64,000 nucleotides of DNA from Duganella rivi (GTDB taxonomy: Bacteria; Pseudomonadota; Gammaproteobacteria; Burkholderiales; Burkholderiaceae_D): positions 558,001 through 622,000 of the forward strand of contig NZ_WWCK01000004.1 in the NCBI RefSeq assembly GCF_009857435.1. Direction: 5' to 3'. Numbering within the stretch: the stretch's first letter is position 1; each line of letters opens with the position of its first letter. The notes beneath the pieces were generated by a model. The model had not been told where the DNA came from. It worked only from the letters and a program-made list of their open reading frames with translations, and searched no databases. Made by a program: the position numbers and the translations under genes. Shown in pieces: positions 27,075 through 35,980 of the stretch.

Positions 27075-29549
27075 TTAGTTCTGCGTCAGGAACGTTTTCA
27101 GCTTGTCCGAGCGCGATGGCTGGCGCAGCTTGCTCATGGCCTTGGCTTCGATCTGGCGGATACGCTCGCGGGTCACGTCGAACTGCTTGCCCACTTCTTC
27201 CAGCGTGTGGTCATTCGACATTTCCACGCCGTAGCGCATGCGCAGCACCTTGGCTTCGCGCGGGGTCAGCGAATCCAGCACTTCCTTGATGACGTTGCGC
27301 ATCGAGGCGTGCAGCGCGGCGTCCAGCGGCGCCAGCGTGGTGTTGTCTTCGATGAAGTCGCCCAGCTGCGAATCGCCGTCCTCGCCCATCGGCGTTTCCA
27401 TCGAGATCGGCTCTTTGGCGATCTTCATGATTTCGCGGACTTTGTTTTCCGGCATTTCCATCTTCACTGCCAAGGTCGCCAGATCCGGCTCGCTGCCGGT
27501 TTCTTGCATGATCTGGCGCGAGATGCGGTTCATCTTGTTGATGGTCTCGATCATGTGCACCGGCACACGGATGGTACGCGCCATGTCGGCGATCGAACGG
27601 GTAATCGCCTGACGAATCCACCAGGTGGCGTAGGTCGAGAACTTGTAGCCGCGACGGTATTCAAACTTGTCCACCGCCTTCAGCAGGCCGATATTGCCTT
27701 CCTGGATCAGGTCGAGGAATTGCAGGCCGCGGTTGATGTATTTCTTGGCGATCGAGATCACCAGACGCAAGTTGGCCACGGTCATTTCGCGCTTGGCCTG
27801 GCGCGCGCGTTTTTCGCCGGCCGCCATCTGCTTGTTGATCTTGCGCAGGTCGGCCAGCGGCAGCGCCACACGCGATTGCAGATCGATCATCTTGCGTTGC
27901 AGTTCCTTGACGGCTGGCACGTTACGGCCCAGCACGGTGCTGTATGGGTAGCCGGCATCGACTTCGCCATCGACCCAGTCCAGATCCGTTTCATTGCCTG
28001 GGAAGACTTTGATGAAGTGGGCGCGCGGCATGCCGCAGCGGTTCACGCACAGTTCCAACACGGCGCGCTCGATGTGGCGCACTTCTTCCATCTGGCCGCG
28101 CAGGGTGTCGCACAGCTTTTCGACGACCTTGGCGGTGAAGCGGATGCCCAGCAGTTCTGCCGAAATCGCTTCTTGCGCCGCCACGTAGGCCTTGGAACCG
28201 TAGCCGCCGCTGGCCTTGCGCATTTTCTCGAACTGCGCCGAGATGAAGGCGAATTTTTCCAGCGCGGCGGTTTTCAGTTGCGCCAGTTGCTCGGTCGAGT
28301 AGCCGGCCGCGCCGCCGCCGACGTCGCCGTCTTCTTCCTCGTCGTCCTCTTCGTCCTCGTCCTCGTCATCCGAGGCGGCCGCGGTCACGGCAGGCGCAGG
28401 GGTGTTTTCGTTCGGGTCGACGAAGCCGTCCACCACGTCGTCCACTTTCATTTCGTCCGATTCGATCTTGCCGGCCAGCGCGATGATTTCCGCGATGGTG
28501 GTCGGGCAAGCCGAAATCGCCTGGATCATGTCTTTCAGGCCTTCTTCGATACGCTTGGCGATCTCGATCTCGCCTTCGCGGGTCAGCAGCGCCACGGCGC
28601 CCATTTCACGCATGTACATGCGCACTGGGTCGGTGGTACGGCCGAAGTCGGAATCGACGGTCGACAGCGCGGTCGCGGCAGCCGCTTCCACTTCGTCGTC
28701 CGAGGTCACGGTGGCGACGTTATCGCTCAGCAGCAGCGCTTCCGCATCCGGCGCGCGCTCGTAGATCGCGATGCCCATGTCGTTGAAGGTGGCGATGATG
28801 CCCTCGATCGCTTCTGGATCGATGATGTTCTCCGGCAGCTGGTCGTTGATCTCGGCGTAGGTCAGGAAGCCGCGCTCGCGGCCCTTGTTGATCAGGTTCT
28901 TGATCTGGGTACGGCGTTTTTCCAGCTCTTCAGCCGACGCTTTCGGATCCATGCCCAGCAGCTCGGCGCCGCCTTTGGCCTTGCGTTCGCGGGCTTTCGA
29001 CACGGCTTTCAGCTCGGCGCGCTCGACCGCGTTCAGCGCGGCGATCTCGTCGTTTTCCGGCATGAACTCGGATGGCTTGCGGCCACGGCGGCCCGGCACT
29101 TTCACGCCCGGCAGCTGGTAGCCCGAGGTGTCGATCGACGCCAAGGTGGCGGCATCGGTCACCTGGTTGACGGCTGGCGCGGTGGCGCCGCTGGTGACGA
29201 TCACCGGTGCTGGTTCCAGTTTGGCCTTCACCAGTTTGGATTTCGGCGCAGCCTTGACCACCACCGCAGGCGCATCGGCCTCGGCCACGGCGGCAGCGCT
29301 CTTGCGCGCCACTTTGACTACTTTGACCGCTTCGTCGGCCACCTCGGCAACCGGCGCATCCGCTTCCACTTGCGCAGCAGCATCCGCTGCCGCGCTCAGG
29401 CGGGTTTTCTTTTTGACTACCGTAACTTTGCTCGCTGCCTCTTCGTTATCGATCACATAAGATAGCGTGGTCTTCGGCACCACCAGCGGCGCGGCGCTAG
29501 CACGGGTGGGCTTCTTGACGGACAACGTTAAAGTTTTCGGTTTGGTCAT
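27075..29549 (-). CDS. rpoD: RNA polymerase primary sigma factor with long N-terminal extension
   Basis: Housekeeping sigma-70 factor directing RNA polymerase to -35/-10 promoters. Regions 1.1 (from about residue 212, [20 protein letters not shown]), 1.2 ([11 protein letters not shown]), 2 ([19 protein letters not shown]), 3 and 4 ([22 protein letters not shown]) are all intact. An acidic Glu/Asp run interrupts the non-conserved region. At 824 residues it is about 210 longer than E. coli RpoD, the excess being an Ala/Val/Lys-rich N-terminal stretch containing [11 protein letters not shown] at about 152-162, which looks like an AT-hook. Usual neighbours dnaG and rpsU are absent; the gene is monocistronic. 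GAGAG lies before the ATG. Confidence 0.97.
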   Translation of the reverse strand: MTKPKTLTLSVKKPTRASAAPLVVPKTTLSYVIDNEEAASKVTVVKKKTRLSAAADAAAQVEADAPVAEVADEAVKVVKVARKSAAAVAEADAPAVVVKAAPKSKLVKAKLEPAPVIVTSGATAPAVNQVTDAATLASIDTSGYQLPGVKVPGRRGRKPSEFMPENDEIAALNAVERAELKAVSKARERKAKGGAELLGMDPKASAEELEKRRTQIKNLINKGRERGFLTYAEINDQLPENIIDPEAIEGIIATFNDMGIAIYERAPDAEALLLSDNVATVTSDDEVEAAAATALSTVDSDFGRTTDPVRMYMREMGAVALLTREGEIEIAKRIEEGLKDMIQAISACPTTIAEIIALAGKIESDEMKVDDVVDGFVDPNENTPAPAVTAAASDDEDEDEEDDEEEDGDVGGGAAGYSTEQLAQLKTAALEKFAFISAQFEKMRKASGGYGSKAYVAAQEAISAELLGIRFTAKVVEKLCDTLRGQMEEVRHIERAVLELCVNRCGMPRAHFIKVFPGNETDLDWVDGEVDAGYPYSTVLGRNVPAVKELQRKMIDLQSRVALPLADLRKINKQMAAGEKRARQAKREMTVANLRLVISIAKKYINRGLQFLDLIQEGNIGLLKAVDKFEYRRGYKFSTYATWWIRQAITRSIADMARTIRVPVHMIETINKMNRISRQIMQETGSEPDLATLAVKMEMPENKVREIMKIAKEPISMETPMGEDGDSQLGDFIEDNTTLAPLDAALHASMRNVIKEVLDSLTPREAKVLRMRYGVEMSNDHTLEEVGKQFDVTRERIRQIEAKAMSKLRQPSRSDKLKTFLTQN

Positions 29550-29665
29550 TAAAAATCTCTCAAAGCGTGCTCGCCGAAAATTACAAAAAAGCTAGCCCCG
29601 CGCCGACCGCGAGCGGTGCGCTTGGGTGGAAATGTTGTAATTTAGCTGACGATTATCTGCGGAAT

Positions 29666-29694
29666 AAAAAAAGCCCGCTTCCAGCCACGGGCTT
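29666..29694 (-). terminator. Orphan terminator upstream of rpoD
   Basis: AAGCCCG (29671-29677) pairs with CGGGCTT (29688-29694) across a 10-nt loop and is followed on the minus strand by a T-run. It lies about 115 bp upstream of the rpoD start, in the same orientation, with no protein gene before it. Confidence 0.85.
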
Positions 29695-29737
29695 GTTTCT
29701 CTTATCAGGGAAGATCAAGGGTATTGCGTTAGTGCGT
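29666..29737 (-). ncRNA. Candidate small RNA or rpoD leader attenuator
   Basis: Within the 333-bp rpoD-proQ gap, a perfect TATAAT (minus strand, 29748-29743) with a poor -35 (GTGCTT, 17-bp spacer) would start a transcript near 29737. It would run about 70 nt to the strong terminator at 29666-29694. No reading frame of note is inside. It could be a small RNA or an attenuated rpoD leader; there is no sequence evidence of its target. The remainder of the gap (29550-29665 and 29750-29882) holds only presumed promoters. Confidence 0.4.
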
Positions 29738-29742
29738 CGAGC

Positions 29743-29748
29743 ATTATA
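29743..29748 (-). promoter_or_regulatory. Consensus -10 element of the orphan transcript
   Basis: TATAAT on the minus strand, matching the sigma-70 -10 consensus in all six bases; the hexamer 17 bp upstream (GTGCTT) matches the -35 consensus poorly. Confidence 0.5.
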
Positions 29749-29882
29749 CACGTTTTGGGCCGCAAAAGCACACGCGTGCGCCACGCTAAGTCCATCTTAA
29801 GCCTGAGCAAATTGACACAGTAGCTCAAAAGGCACTGCAATCCGCTGCCCCCCATGATATGCTGACGGCTGTTGCTTAACCT

Positions 29883-30362
29883 ATGAAGTCGATGAACACT
29901 AGTCTTACCCCACAGCCACCGGTTGCCGAGCCAGCCCCAGCTGCCTCCACCCCGGCGCCTGCCGCCCTGTCCCCGCGCAGCCTGCTGAAACAACTGCAAA
30001 CCCAATTCCCGGCCTTCCGCGATTTCCTGCCGCTATCGATTGGTATCGACAAGCAGTTGCTCGCCGTCATGCCTGATCTGGATCGCAAAACCATGCGCAC
30101 CGCGCTGGGTATTCACACCGGTTCGCTGCGCTACCTGAAAGTCATGGAAAAAGCCAAAGTGCGCCATGACCTCGACGGCAAGCCAGGCGCCGAAGTGACC
30201 GATACCCACCGCGCCCACGCCACGCAAGTGCTGCAAGAGCGCTACAAGAAAGAAGCCGAGCGCAAAAAAGCCGAGCGCGAAGCCAAGGCAGCCGAGGAAG
30301 CCGCCAAGGTGCGTGCCGACAAGCTGAACCAGCTGGCCGCGAAATTCTCCAAAAAGGGCTGA
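29883..30362 (+). CDS. proQ: ProQ/FinO-family RNA chaperone
   Basis: Small RNA-binding protein of 159 residues. A proline/alanine-rich leader (about 5-30) precedes the ProQ/FinO domain (about 32-115, SLLKQLQTQFPAFRDFLPLSIGI, MRTALGIHTGSLRYLKVM), then a charged Lys/Glu/Ala helix (about 118-150) and a short LAAKFSKKG tail. FinO-domain proteins bind structured RNAs and aid sRNA regulation. It overlaps nothing and the next gene starts 1 bp after its stop codon, so the two are coupled. The start has an alternative at Met4. Confidence 0.9.
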   Translation: MKSMNTSLTPQPPVAEPAPAASTPAPAALSPRSLLKQLQTQFPAFRDFLPLSIGIDKQLLAVMPDLDRKTMRTALGIHTGSLRYLKVMEKAKVRHDLDGKPGAEVTDTHRAHATQVLQERYKKEAERKKAEREAKAAEEAAKVRADKLNQLAAKFSKKG

Positions 30363-30363
30363 G

Positions 30364-31038
30364 TTGGATAGCCCTGTCGCGGCCGACCAGGCCGATGCGG
30401 CGGCAGAAGACAATCTGCCGCCCTACCTCGGCATTAGCATTGCCGATGTCCAGATGGTGGTCACGCCGGAACAGGCCGTCGCTGCGCGCGACGCCCTGCT
30501 GGCCTGCGACGCCATCGGTTTTGATACCGAGTCCAAGCCGACCTTTACGCGCGGTGAAACCTCCACCGGCCCGCACCTGATTCAATTTGCCACCGATAAG
30601 CAGGCCTTCCTGATGCAGATCGGCGCCAGCACCGAGCCGTTCATGCGGGCGATGCTGATCGCCGTGCTGGAACGGCCGCTGCCGCTAAAGATAGGCTTCG
30701 GCCTGTCGGACGACGTCAAGCGCTTGCACGCCAAGCTGGATATCCGCGCGGCCGGCATCGTCGATATGTCGGTGGCGCTACGCGCGCCCGGGCAAAAGAA
30801 TGATCTTGGCGCGAAAACGGCGGTGGCCAAATTCTTCGGCCTCAAGCTGCAAAAGTCCAAGAAGATTTCCACCACCAACTGGGCGCTGCCGCGCTTGAAC
30901 GAAAAGCAGATCTTGTACGCGGCGGACGATGCGCAAGTGGCGCTGCGTGTCTACCGCCATTGGATAGAGCTTGGCAACAAGCTGCCGCCATTGAAACCGG
31001 TGAAACTGCCGAAACCAGCCAAAACCGGTATATCCTAG
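30364..31038 (+). CDS. RNase D-like DEDDy 3'-5' exonuclease
   Basis: Protein of 224 residues made of a single DEDD exonuclease domain. The catalytic residues show as GFDTES (D and E), GFGLSDDVKRL (D) and YAADD (the DEDDy-type YxxxD). The HRDC domain of full RNase D is missing, so this is a stand-alone exonuclease of the kind annotated 3'-5' exonuclease domain-containing. A TTG at 30364 is the start I accept because it is 1 bp after proQ, and the reading frame shows no better codon before conserved sequence. Coupling to proQ suggests shared RNA metabolism. Confidence 0.85.
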   Translation: MDSPVAADQADAAAEDNLPPYLGISIADVQMVVTPEQAVAARDALLACDAIGFDTESKPTFTRGETSTGPHLIQFATDKQAFLMQIGASTEPFMRAMLIAVLERPLPLKIGFGLSDDVKRLHAKLDIRAAGIVDMSVALRAPGQKNDLGAKTAVAKFFGLKLQKSKKISTTNWALPRLNEKQILYAADDAQVALRVYRHWIELGNKLPPLKPVKLPKPAKTGIS

Positions 31039-31077
31039 TCAAGCGGCCGCCATGCGCCGCCTTGCACAAGGAGGGGT

Positions 31078-31866
31078 ATGCCGATTTTCGCCGCATTCAG
31101 TATGGCCGCCGCAATGGCCGCCGCACCCGTCGCACCGCCCGATACGCTGGAACAGCGCGTGGCCGCCTGCCTCGCCTGCCACAGCGTAAAAGAGCGCGGC
31201 GACGCCTACTTCCCCCGCATTGCCGGCAAGCCTGCCGGTTATCTCTACAACCAGCTGCGCAATTTCCGCGACGGCCGCCGCCATTACCCAATGATGACGT
31301 ATATGGTGACGCGGCTGACGGATGATTACCTGCGCGAGATTGCCGATTACTTTGCGGCCCAGCATCCGCCCTATGCTGCGGCAACGGCAGGCAGCGGCGC
31401 TCAAGCTAACGCTGCGCAGCTGGCACGCGGCGAAGCGCTGGTGCGGCAAGGTGATGCGGCCAAGAAGATTCCCGCCTGCGTCGCCTGCCACGGCACGGCG
31501 CTGAGCGGCGTTGAGCCAGCGATACCCGGCTTGCTCGGCCTGCCCAGCGATTACATCAACGCCCAGTTCGGCAACTGGAAAAGCAAGTCGCGCCGCGCCG
31601 CCGCGCCCGACTGCATGGCCGACATCGCCGCCCGCCTGAGCGATGCCGATGTCGCCGCGGCCTCCGCATGGCTCAGCCAGCAAGCCCCCGACACCAACGC
31701 CCGCCCCGCGACCAGCCTCCCCGCCCCGCTACCGCTGGCCTGCGGCAGCGTCCCTGCGTCCGCCGCTTCCAGCAGCGCAATCGCCTCGCCCCATCAAGCC
31801 ACGGCAGGCGCAAGGACAGCAGCACTGCCGGCTGCCGCGCCATCGCCGCGCGGAGGTGCGAAATGA
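31078..31866 (+). CDS. Di-haem cytochrome c (c4-like)
   Basis: Exported electron-transfer protein of 262 residues with a short signal peptide and two haem-binding sites, CLACH near 31 and CVACH near 139, separated by about 108 residues as in cytochrome c4. The last 50 residues are a low-complexity Ala/Ser/Pro tail with no recognised domain. An AAGGAGGGG ribosome site lies just before the ATG. Its stop overlaps the next cytochrome gene by ATGA, so the two are translated together, probably with proQ and the exonuclease upstream as part of the same transcript. Confidence 0.88.
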   Translation: MPIFAAFSMAAAMAAAPVAPPDTLEQRVAACLACHSVKERGDAYFPRIAGKPAGYLYNQLRNFRDGRRHYPMMTYMVTRLTDDYLREIADYFAAQHPPYAAATAGSGAQANAAQLARGEALVRQGDAAKKIPACVACHGTALSGVEPAIPGLLGLPSDYINAQFGNWKSKSRRAAAPDCMADIAARLSDADVAAASAWLSQQAPDTNARPATSLPAPLPLACGSVPASAASSSAIASPHQATAGARTAALPAAAPSPRGGAK

Positions 31867-33137
31867 GGAAAATCGTTTATACCATTATTGCCATTTTGCT
31901 GGCCGCCTTGCTGCTCGCCGCCACACTGCTGGCGCAGCAATTCCGGGCCGACGACCTGACGCCGCCATCCGCGGCAACTGCCGCCCTGGCGCCCGCCGAA
32001 CGCATCGCCCGTGGCGCCTATCTCGCGAAGGCCGGCGACTGCATGGCCTGCCACACCGCGCGCGGCGGCGCCCCCTACGCTGGCGGCCGCGCCCTGCAAA
32101 CCCCGTTCGGCAGCGTGATCTCGCCCAACATCACCGCCGACCGCAACACTGGCATCGGCGCCTGGACTGCCGACGATTTCTGGCGCGCCCTCCACCACGG
32201 CAAATCCAGGGATGGCCGCCTGCTCTATGCGGCCTTCCCCTATCCGAACTACACCCGCATCACCCGCGACGACGCCGACGCCCTGCACGCCTACCTGCAA
32301 ACCGTGCCCGCCGCCAGCCGCGCCAACCAGCCGCATCAGCTACGCTTCCCTTACAACACGCAAATTGCACTGGCCGCGTGGCGCCTGCTGTTCTTCAAGC
32401 CGGAAATCTTCCAGCCTAACAGCACACAATCGGTGGAATGGAATCGTGGCGCGTATCTGGTGCAAGGCCTGGGACATTGCAGCGCCTGCCACAGCGCGCG
32501 CAATCCGCTCGGCGCGCAGGCCGGAGAAAGCCTATCCGGCGGCATGATCCCGGCGCTAGGCTGGTACGCGCCCGCACTCAATGCCCGCGGCGACTGGCAG
32601 CAAGAACACATCACCGCCTTGCTGAAGACCGGCGTCTCGCCGCGCGCCACGGTGTTTGGGCCCATGACGGAAATCGTGAAAGAAAGCCTGCAATACCTGG
32701 ACGACAGCGACATCAACGCCATCGCAAGCTATCTGCGCACCATGCCGGCCGACGCCAGCTCGCCTACCTTCGAACGGGACAGCGGCCCGGAAGCCGTGGC
32801 GTTCCTGGCGGCCGGCGCCAAGCTGTACGAGAAGCATTGCGTGGACTGTCACGGCGCCAGCGGCGCCGGCATGCCGCCGGCCTATCCGCCGCTGGCCGGC
32901 AACCGCGCCTTGACGATGGAAAATGCCGTGAATCCGATCCGCATCGTGCTGAATGGCGGCTTTGCGCCTGCCACGGCAGGCAACCCGCGTCCATACAGCA
33001 TGCCGCCTTTCGGCCACGTGATGAACGATACGGAAGTGGCGCAGGTCGTCTCCTACCTGCGCAGCGCATGGGGAAATAACGCGCCACCGATCAACAGCAC
33101 CGACGTCAATCGCTACCGCGCCATTCCGCTGGATTGA
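31863..33137 (+). CDS. Tri-haem membrane-anchored cytochrome c
   Basis: Protein of 424 residues with one N-terminal membrane segment (about 3-22) and three CxxCH sites, CMACH, CSACH and CVDCH. This is the layout of the cytochrome subunit of membrane-bound alcohol, gluconate 2- and other GMC-type dehydrogenases (AdhB-like), which pass electrons to the ubiquinone pool. The ATG at 31863 is chosen because it overlaps the preceding stop and follows GAGGTG; the frame is open further upstream but inside the c4-like gene. No dehydrogenase subunit is adjacent. It ends base-to-base against the convergent PilT-like gene. Confidence 0.9.
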   Translation: MRKIVYTIIAILLAALLLAATLLAQQFRADDLTPPSAATAALAPAERIARGAYLAKAGDCMACHTARGGAPYAGGRALQTPFGSVISPNITADRNTGIGAWTADDFWRALHHGKSRDGRLLYAAFPYPNYTRITRDDADALHAYLQTVPAASRANQPHQLRFPYNTQIALAAWRLLFFKPEIFQPNSTQSVEWNRGAYLVQGLGHCSACHSARNPLGAQAGESLSGGMIPALGWYAPALNARGDWQQEHITALLKTGVSPRATVFGPMTEIVKESLQYLDDSDINAIASYLRTMPADASSPTFERDSGPEAVAFLAAGAKLYEKHCVDCHGASGAGMPPAYPPLAGNRALTMENAVNPIRIVLNGGFAPATAGNPRPYSMPPFGHVMNDTEVAQVVSYLRSAWGNNAPPINSTDVNRYRAIPLD

Positions 33138-34256
33138 TTACGGTTCGACAAAACCGATGCGGTCGGTGGTCGCATTGCGCGCGTCCTGCACCGAGATCTT
33201 GCCCTCGGCCAGCAGCGCGTGCAGCGAGGTGTTCATGGTGTGGCAGCCCTCGCCCGGCTTGTCTTCCATCCAGATGCGCAGGTTGGAAATCTGGCCCTCG
33301 GCAATCATCTCGGTGACTTCCGGGTTGTTGGTCAGGCACTCGGTGGCGAGGTAGTAGCGCTCGCCCTTCACGGCCGGCAGCAGCGCCTGGCACAGCACGC
33401 CACGCAGGGCGTGCGCCAAGGCCTGCGCCTGCGGCTCGGTGTTGCCGAGCAGGCGCATCATCTTTTGCAGGCCCAGCTCGGTCGAACGTGCGTGCAGCGA
33501 GGCCAGCACCAAGGGGCCGGCTTCCGCCAGCGCCAGCGCTTCCTGCGCCGTTTGCGCATCGCGGATTTCGCCGATGCAGATCACGTCCGGGCGCTCGCGC
33601 AGCGCATCCAGCGCGCCGAGGTAGAAGCTCTCGACGTCGCCATCAAAACCCACCTCGCGCTGCGTGATGACGCATTGGCGCTGCGGGATCAAGGTCTCCA
33701 CCGGGTCTTCAATCGTGATGATGTGGCCGGAGCGGTGCTTGTTGATATCGTCCAGCATGGAAGCGATGGTGGTCGACTTGCCTTGGCAAGTGTCGCCAAT
33801 AATCAACACCAGGCCGCTGGTCAGCTTGGCGAAATTTTGTTCGTGCTGGCCCAGGCCCAGCTTGGCCAGCTGCATCGGCTCTTTCGGGAAGCGCCGAATC
33901 ACGCAGCCGAGGCGTTTGCGGCCCTGGAAGCTGAAGCAGTTGGCACGGATGCGGGCGGTGTGCAGGTCAACCGCGCGGTCGAAGGCGCGGTCTTGAATCC
34001 GCTCGGCCCAGTTGGGTTCGACCACCTCGAAAAACTCCTGCAATTCTTCGCGTGTAATCGGAGAGTCGGTGACGGCAACCAGCCCCTTCGGCTGGCGCAG
34101 CATCAAGGGACTGTTCTGGTGGATCAGGATATCGCTGAAAATCAGCTTGGAGTTCAGCAGGTGCAGGATCTGCTCGACGAGGGTGCCGAAGACCGGGTGG
34201 TCTTCGTTCTCAATGTAGCTCAGGGTGCGGATTTGCGACGACTGGTAGTGTTCCAT
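33138..34256 (-). CDS. Divergent PilT/PilU-like ATPase
   Basis: Hexameric-type secretion/retraction ATPase of 372 residues. Visible are a Walker A GDTCQGKST (canonical GPTGSGKST), the Asp box HIITIEDPVE, Walker B VICIGEIRD and the His-box-like SLHARST. The Walker A keeps G-x4-GKS but differs strongly from PilT at three positions, and no pil genes adjoin it, so it is an orphan paralogue rather than pilT or pilU of the main cluster. It is preceded by a good promoter and has no space from the tri-haem cytochrome gene at its 3' end. Confidence 0.85.
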   Translation of the reverse strand: MEHYQSSQIRTLSYIENEDHPVFGTLVEQILHLLNSKLIFSDILIHQNSPLMLRQPKGLVAVTDSPITREELQEFFEVVEPNWAERIQDRAFDRAVDLHTARIRANCFSFQGRKRLGCVIRRFPKEPMQLAKLGLGQHEQNFAKLTSGLVLIIGDTCQGKSTTIASMLDDINKHRSGHIITIEDPVETLIPQRQCVITQREVGFDGDVESFYLGALDALRERPDVICIGEIRDAQTAQEALALAEAGPLVLASLHARSTELGLQKMMRLLGNTEPQAQALAHALRGVLCQALLPAVKGERYYLATECLTNNPEVTEMIAEGQISNLRIWMEDKPGEGCHTMNTSLHALLAEGKISVQDARNATTDRIGFVEP

Positions 34257-34287
34257 CTCTGTTCAGATCTCCGGTGGGTCCCGGACG

Positions 34288-34316
34288 ATTATAAGAGAAA
34301 AACTTGCAGAGTCGAA
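34288..34316 (-). promoter_or_regulatory. Sigma-70-type promoter of the PilT-like gene
   Basis: TTCGAC at 34316-34311 and TATAAT at 34293-34288 on the minus strand, 17 bp apart, with the ATG about 30 bp further on. The -10 is perfect; the -35 matches loosely. Confidence 0.6.
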
Positions 34317-34321
34317 ACTTT

Positions 34322-34966
34322 TTAGCTGCGCAGCTTGGGGTATTTGAAGCCGGTGCGCAAATCCATGCTGAAACGTGTGCCTTTTTCGGTCACCAGCACG
34401 TGCTCCGGCGGTTCCTCGCCGGCCAGCGGGCGATAAAACACCGGCAAGCCCTCGGATTTGCGGATCAGTTCGTCGCAGCGCTCGAACACGTTCGGGCAGC
34501 CGGTATCGGCCAGCAAGGCTTGCACGATAGGCACTTTCCAGGCGTCGACGCCGGCCGACTGGAATTGGCAGATCAGAAAACCGGCGGTACCGCCCCAGCT
34601 ATCGACCAGCAGGCCCGGCAAGCCGTCTTCGTCGCCGCGGATCACCGGCACCAGCTCGGTCGGCAAGGCGGCGCGCACGGCGGCGGCGCGCTTGGCGATG
34701 GCGGCGCGCACGCGGCGCTTCATCATGGCGTGGTCGACCGGCTCGTCTTCCTTGTAGCTCCAGACGCGGGCGCGGATCTCGGAATTCGGGTTGTAGGCGG
34801 CGCGCGCCAGGAATTGGCGCGACGAGGTCTGCACGATGGCGGTGGCGCCGGGCTTGTTCTTTTCTTGCGGGCGTCCGTCGACGCGCTCGATGGCGGTGGC
34901 GTAAATCAGGATATCGCCTGCCAGCAGGCGTTTTTCCTTGCCCTGTTTGATGGTTATAGTCAGCAT
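34322..34966 (-). pseudogene. RlmI-like methyltransferase fragment lacking its catalytic domain
   Basis: The 214-residue product begins as RlmI-type 23S rRNA (m5C) methyltransferases do, with a PUA-like domain (ITIKQGKEKRLLAGDILIYATAIE, about 3-70) and the linker EDGLPGLLVDSWGG through FSMDLRTGFKYPK. Family members of about 390-400 residues then continue into the Rossmann SAM-binding domain, which is entirely missing; the frame stops after PKLRS. Neither frame of the 65 bp downstream continues it. I call it a truncated gene; a functional short RNA-binding protein is a possible alternative. ATG at 34966 is preferred over a longer frame beginning at 35092. Confidence 0.65.
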
Positions 34967-35106
34967 GGACGAATGATACCTCATGCGCCGCCCATTCCCG
35001 GTGTAGCGCATTCTATTCCGCCGAGGCTGCAATCCGTCGCAGCACGGTTTCGGGCGGCGCGGCGAGCCCTTAGGATGCAAACTCAAGATCACTAGAGGAG
35101 AGCATC

Positions 35107-35883
35107 ATGACCATCCGCCGCATCGTATCCGCACTTTTCCTGGCCACCGGCGTACTGGCCGCCAGCGCCCTTATCGTCACCACGCAAGCCGGCCCGTTAA
35201 GCTGGATGAGCGGCGCCGAGCGCGTGCAAGGCAGCGGCAAAATCGTCAAGCAGAACCGCGAAGTTGGGCATTTCAACGCGCTGTCGGTGGGCGTCAGCGG
35301 CGACGTCGAGATTCGCCTCGGCAGCACCGAGGGCGTTACCATCGAGACCGACGACAACATCCAGTCGGCCATCGAAACCGTGGTGGAGAACGGCACCCTG
35401 CGCATCCGCCCGCTCAAGAACAACCTCAAGCTCGACACCCGGATCATGAAAATCGTGGTGCAGGCGCGCACGCTGGACAAGCTGTCGATCGGCGGCTCCG
35501 GCAACGTCACCGCCGACAAGCTGCGCGGCGAAAACCTGACCATCGACGTTGGCGGTTCCGGCTCGATCAGTGTTGGTCAAATGGAAAGCGAATCCGTGGC
35601 GATCGCCCTGGGCGGCAGCGGCAGCCTGAAAGCGGCCGGCAACACCGAGCGCCTGCAAGTGTCGATCGGCGGCTCGGGCCGGGTGCAAGTGGGCCAATTG
35701 CAGGCGCGCGACGCGGTGGTCAGCATCGGCGGCTCCGGCCAAGCCACCGTCTGGGCCAGGAAATCGCTGAACCTGAGCGTGGCCGGCTCGGGCGACATCA
35801 ACTACTACGGCGATCCGCAGATCAGCAAGAGCATCATGGGCTCCGGCACCATCAAGCGCCTGGGCGGCGCACCGCAAAACTAA
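35107..35883 (+). CDS. GIN-domain (DUF2807) exported protein
   Basis: Secreted or envelope protein of 258 residues with a signal peptide (cleavage near TTQAG). The rest is a repetitive beta-solenoid-like array with GGSG/VGGSGS motifs recurring every 20 or so residues, as in DUF2807 putative auto-transporter adhesin head GIN proteins. No enzymatic residue set is visible. The ATG has GAGGAGAGC upstream. It diverges from the RlmI-like fragment and stands alone. Confidence 0.85.
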   Translation: MTIRRIVSALFLATGVLAASALIVTTQAGPLSWMSGAERVQGSGKIVKQNREVGHFNALSVGVSGDVEIRLGSTEGVTIETDDNIQSAIETVVENGTLRIRPLKNNLKLDTRIMKIVVQARTLDKLSIGGSGNVTADKLRGENLTIDVGGSGSISVGQMESESVAIALGGSGSLKAAGNTERLQVSIGGSGRVQVGQLQARDAVVSIGGSGQATVWARKSLNLSVAGSGDINYYGDPQISKSIMGSGTIKRLGGAPQN

Positions 35884-35980
35884 GGCCGCCCATACGCGAT
35901 GGGCGAATTTCTGGCAAAGTATAGGGCGTTAGCGCCGTCAAACTGGCGCAGCAACACATTTAAATGACCGGAGATTCCCC

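Noticed and set aside
29695..29882. Possible tRNA or short gene between rpoD and proQ
   Set aside because: No cloverleaf or reading frame with a ribosome site could be drawn; only the promoter-terminator unit was kept.
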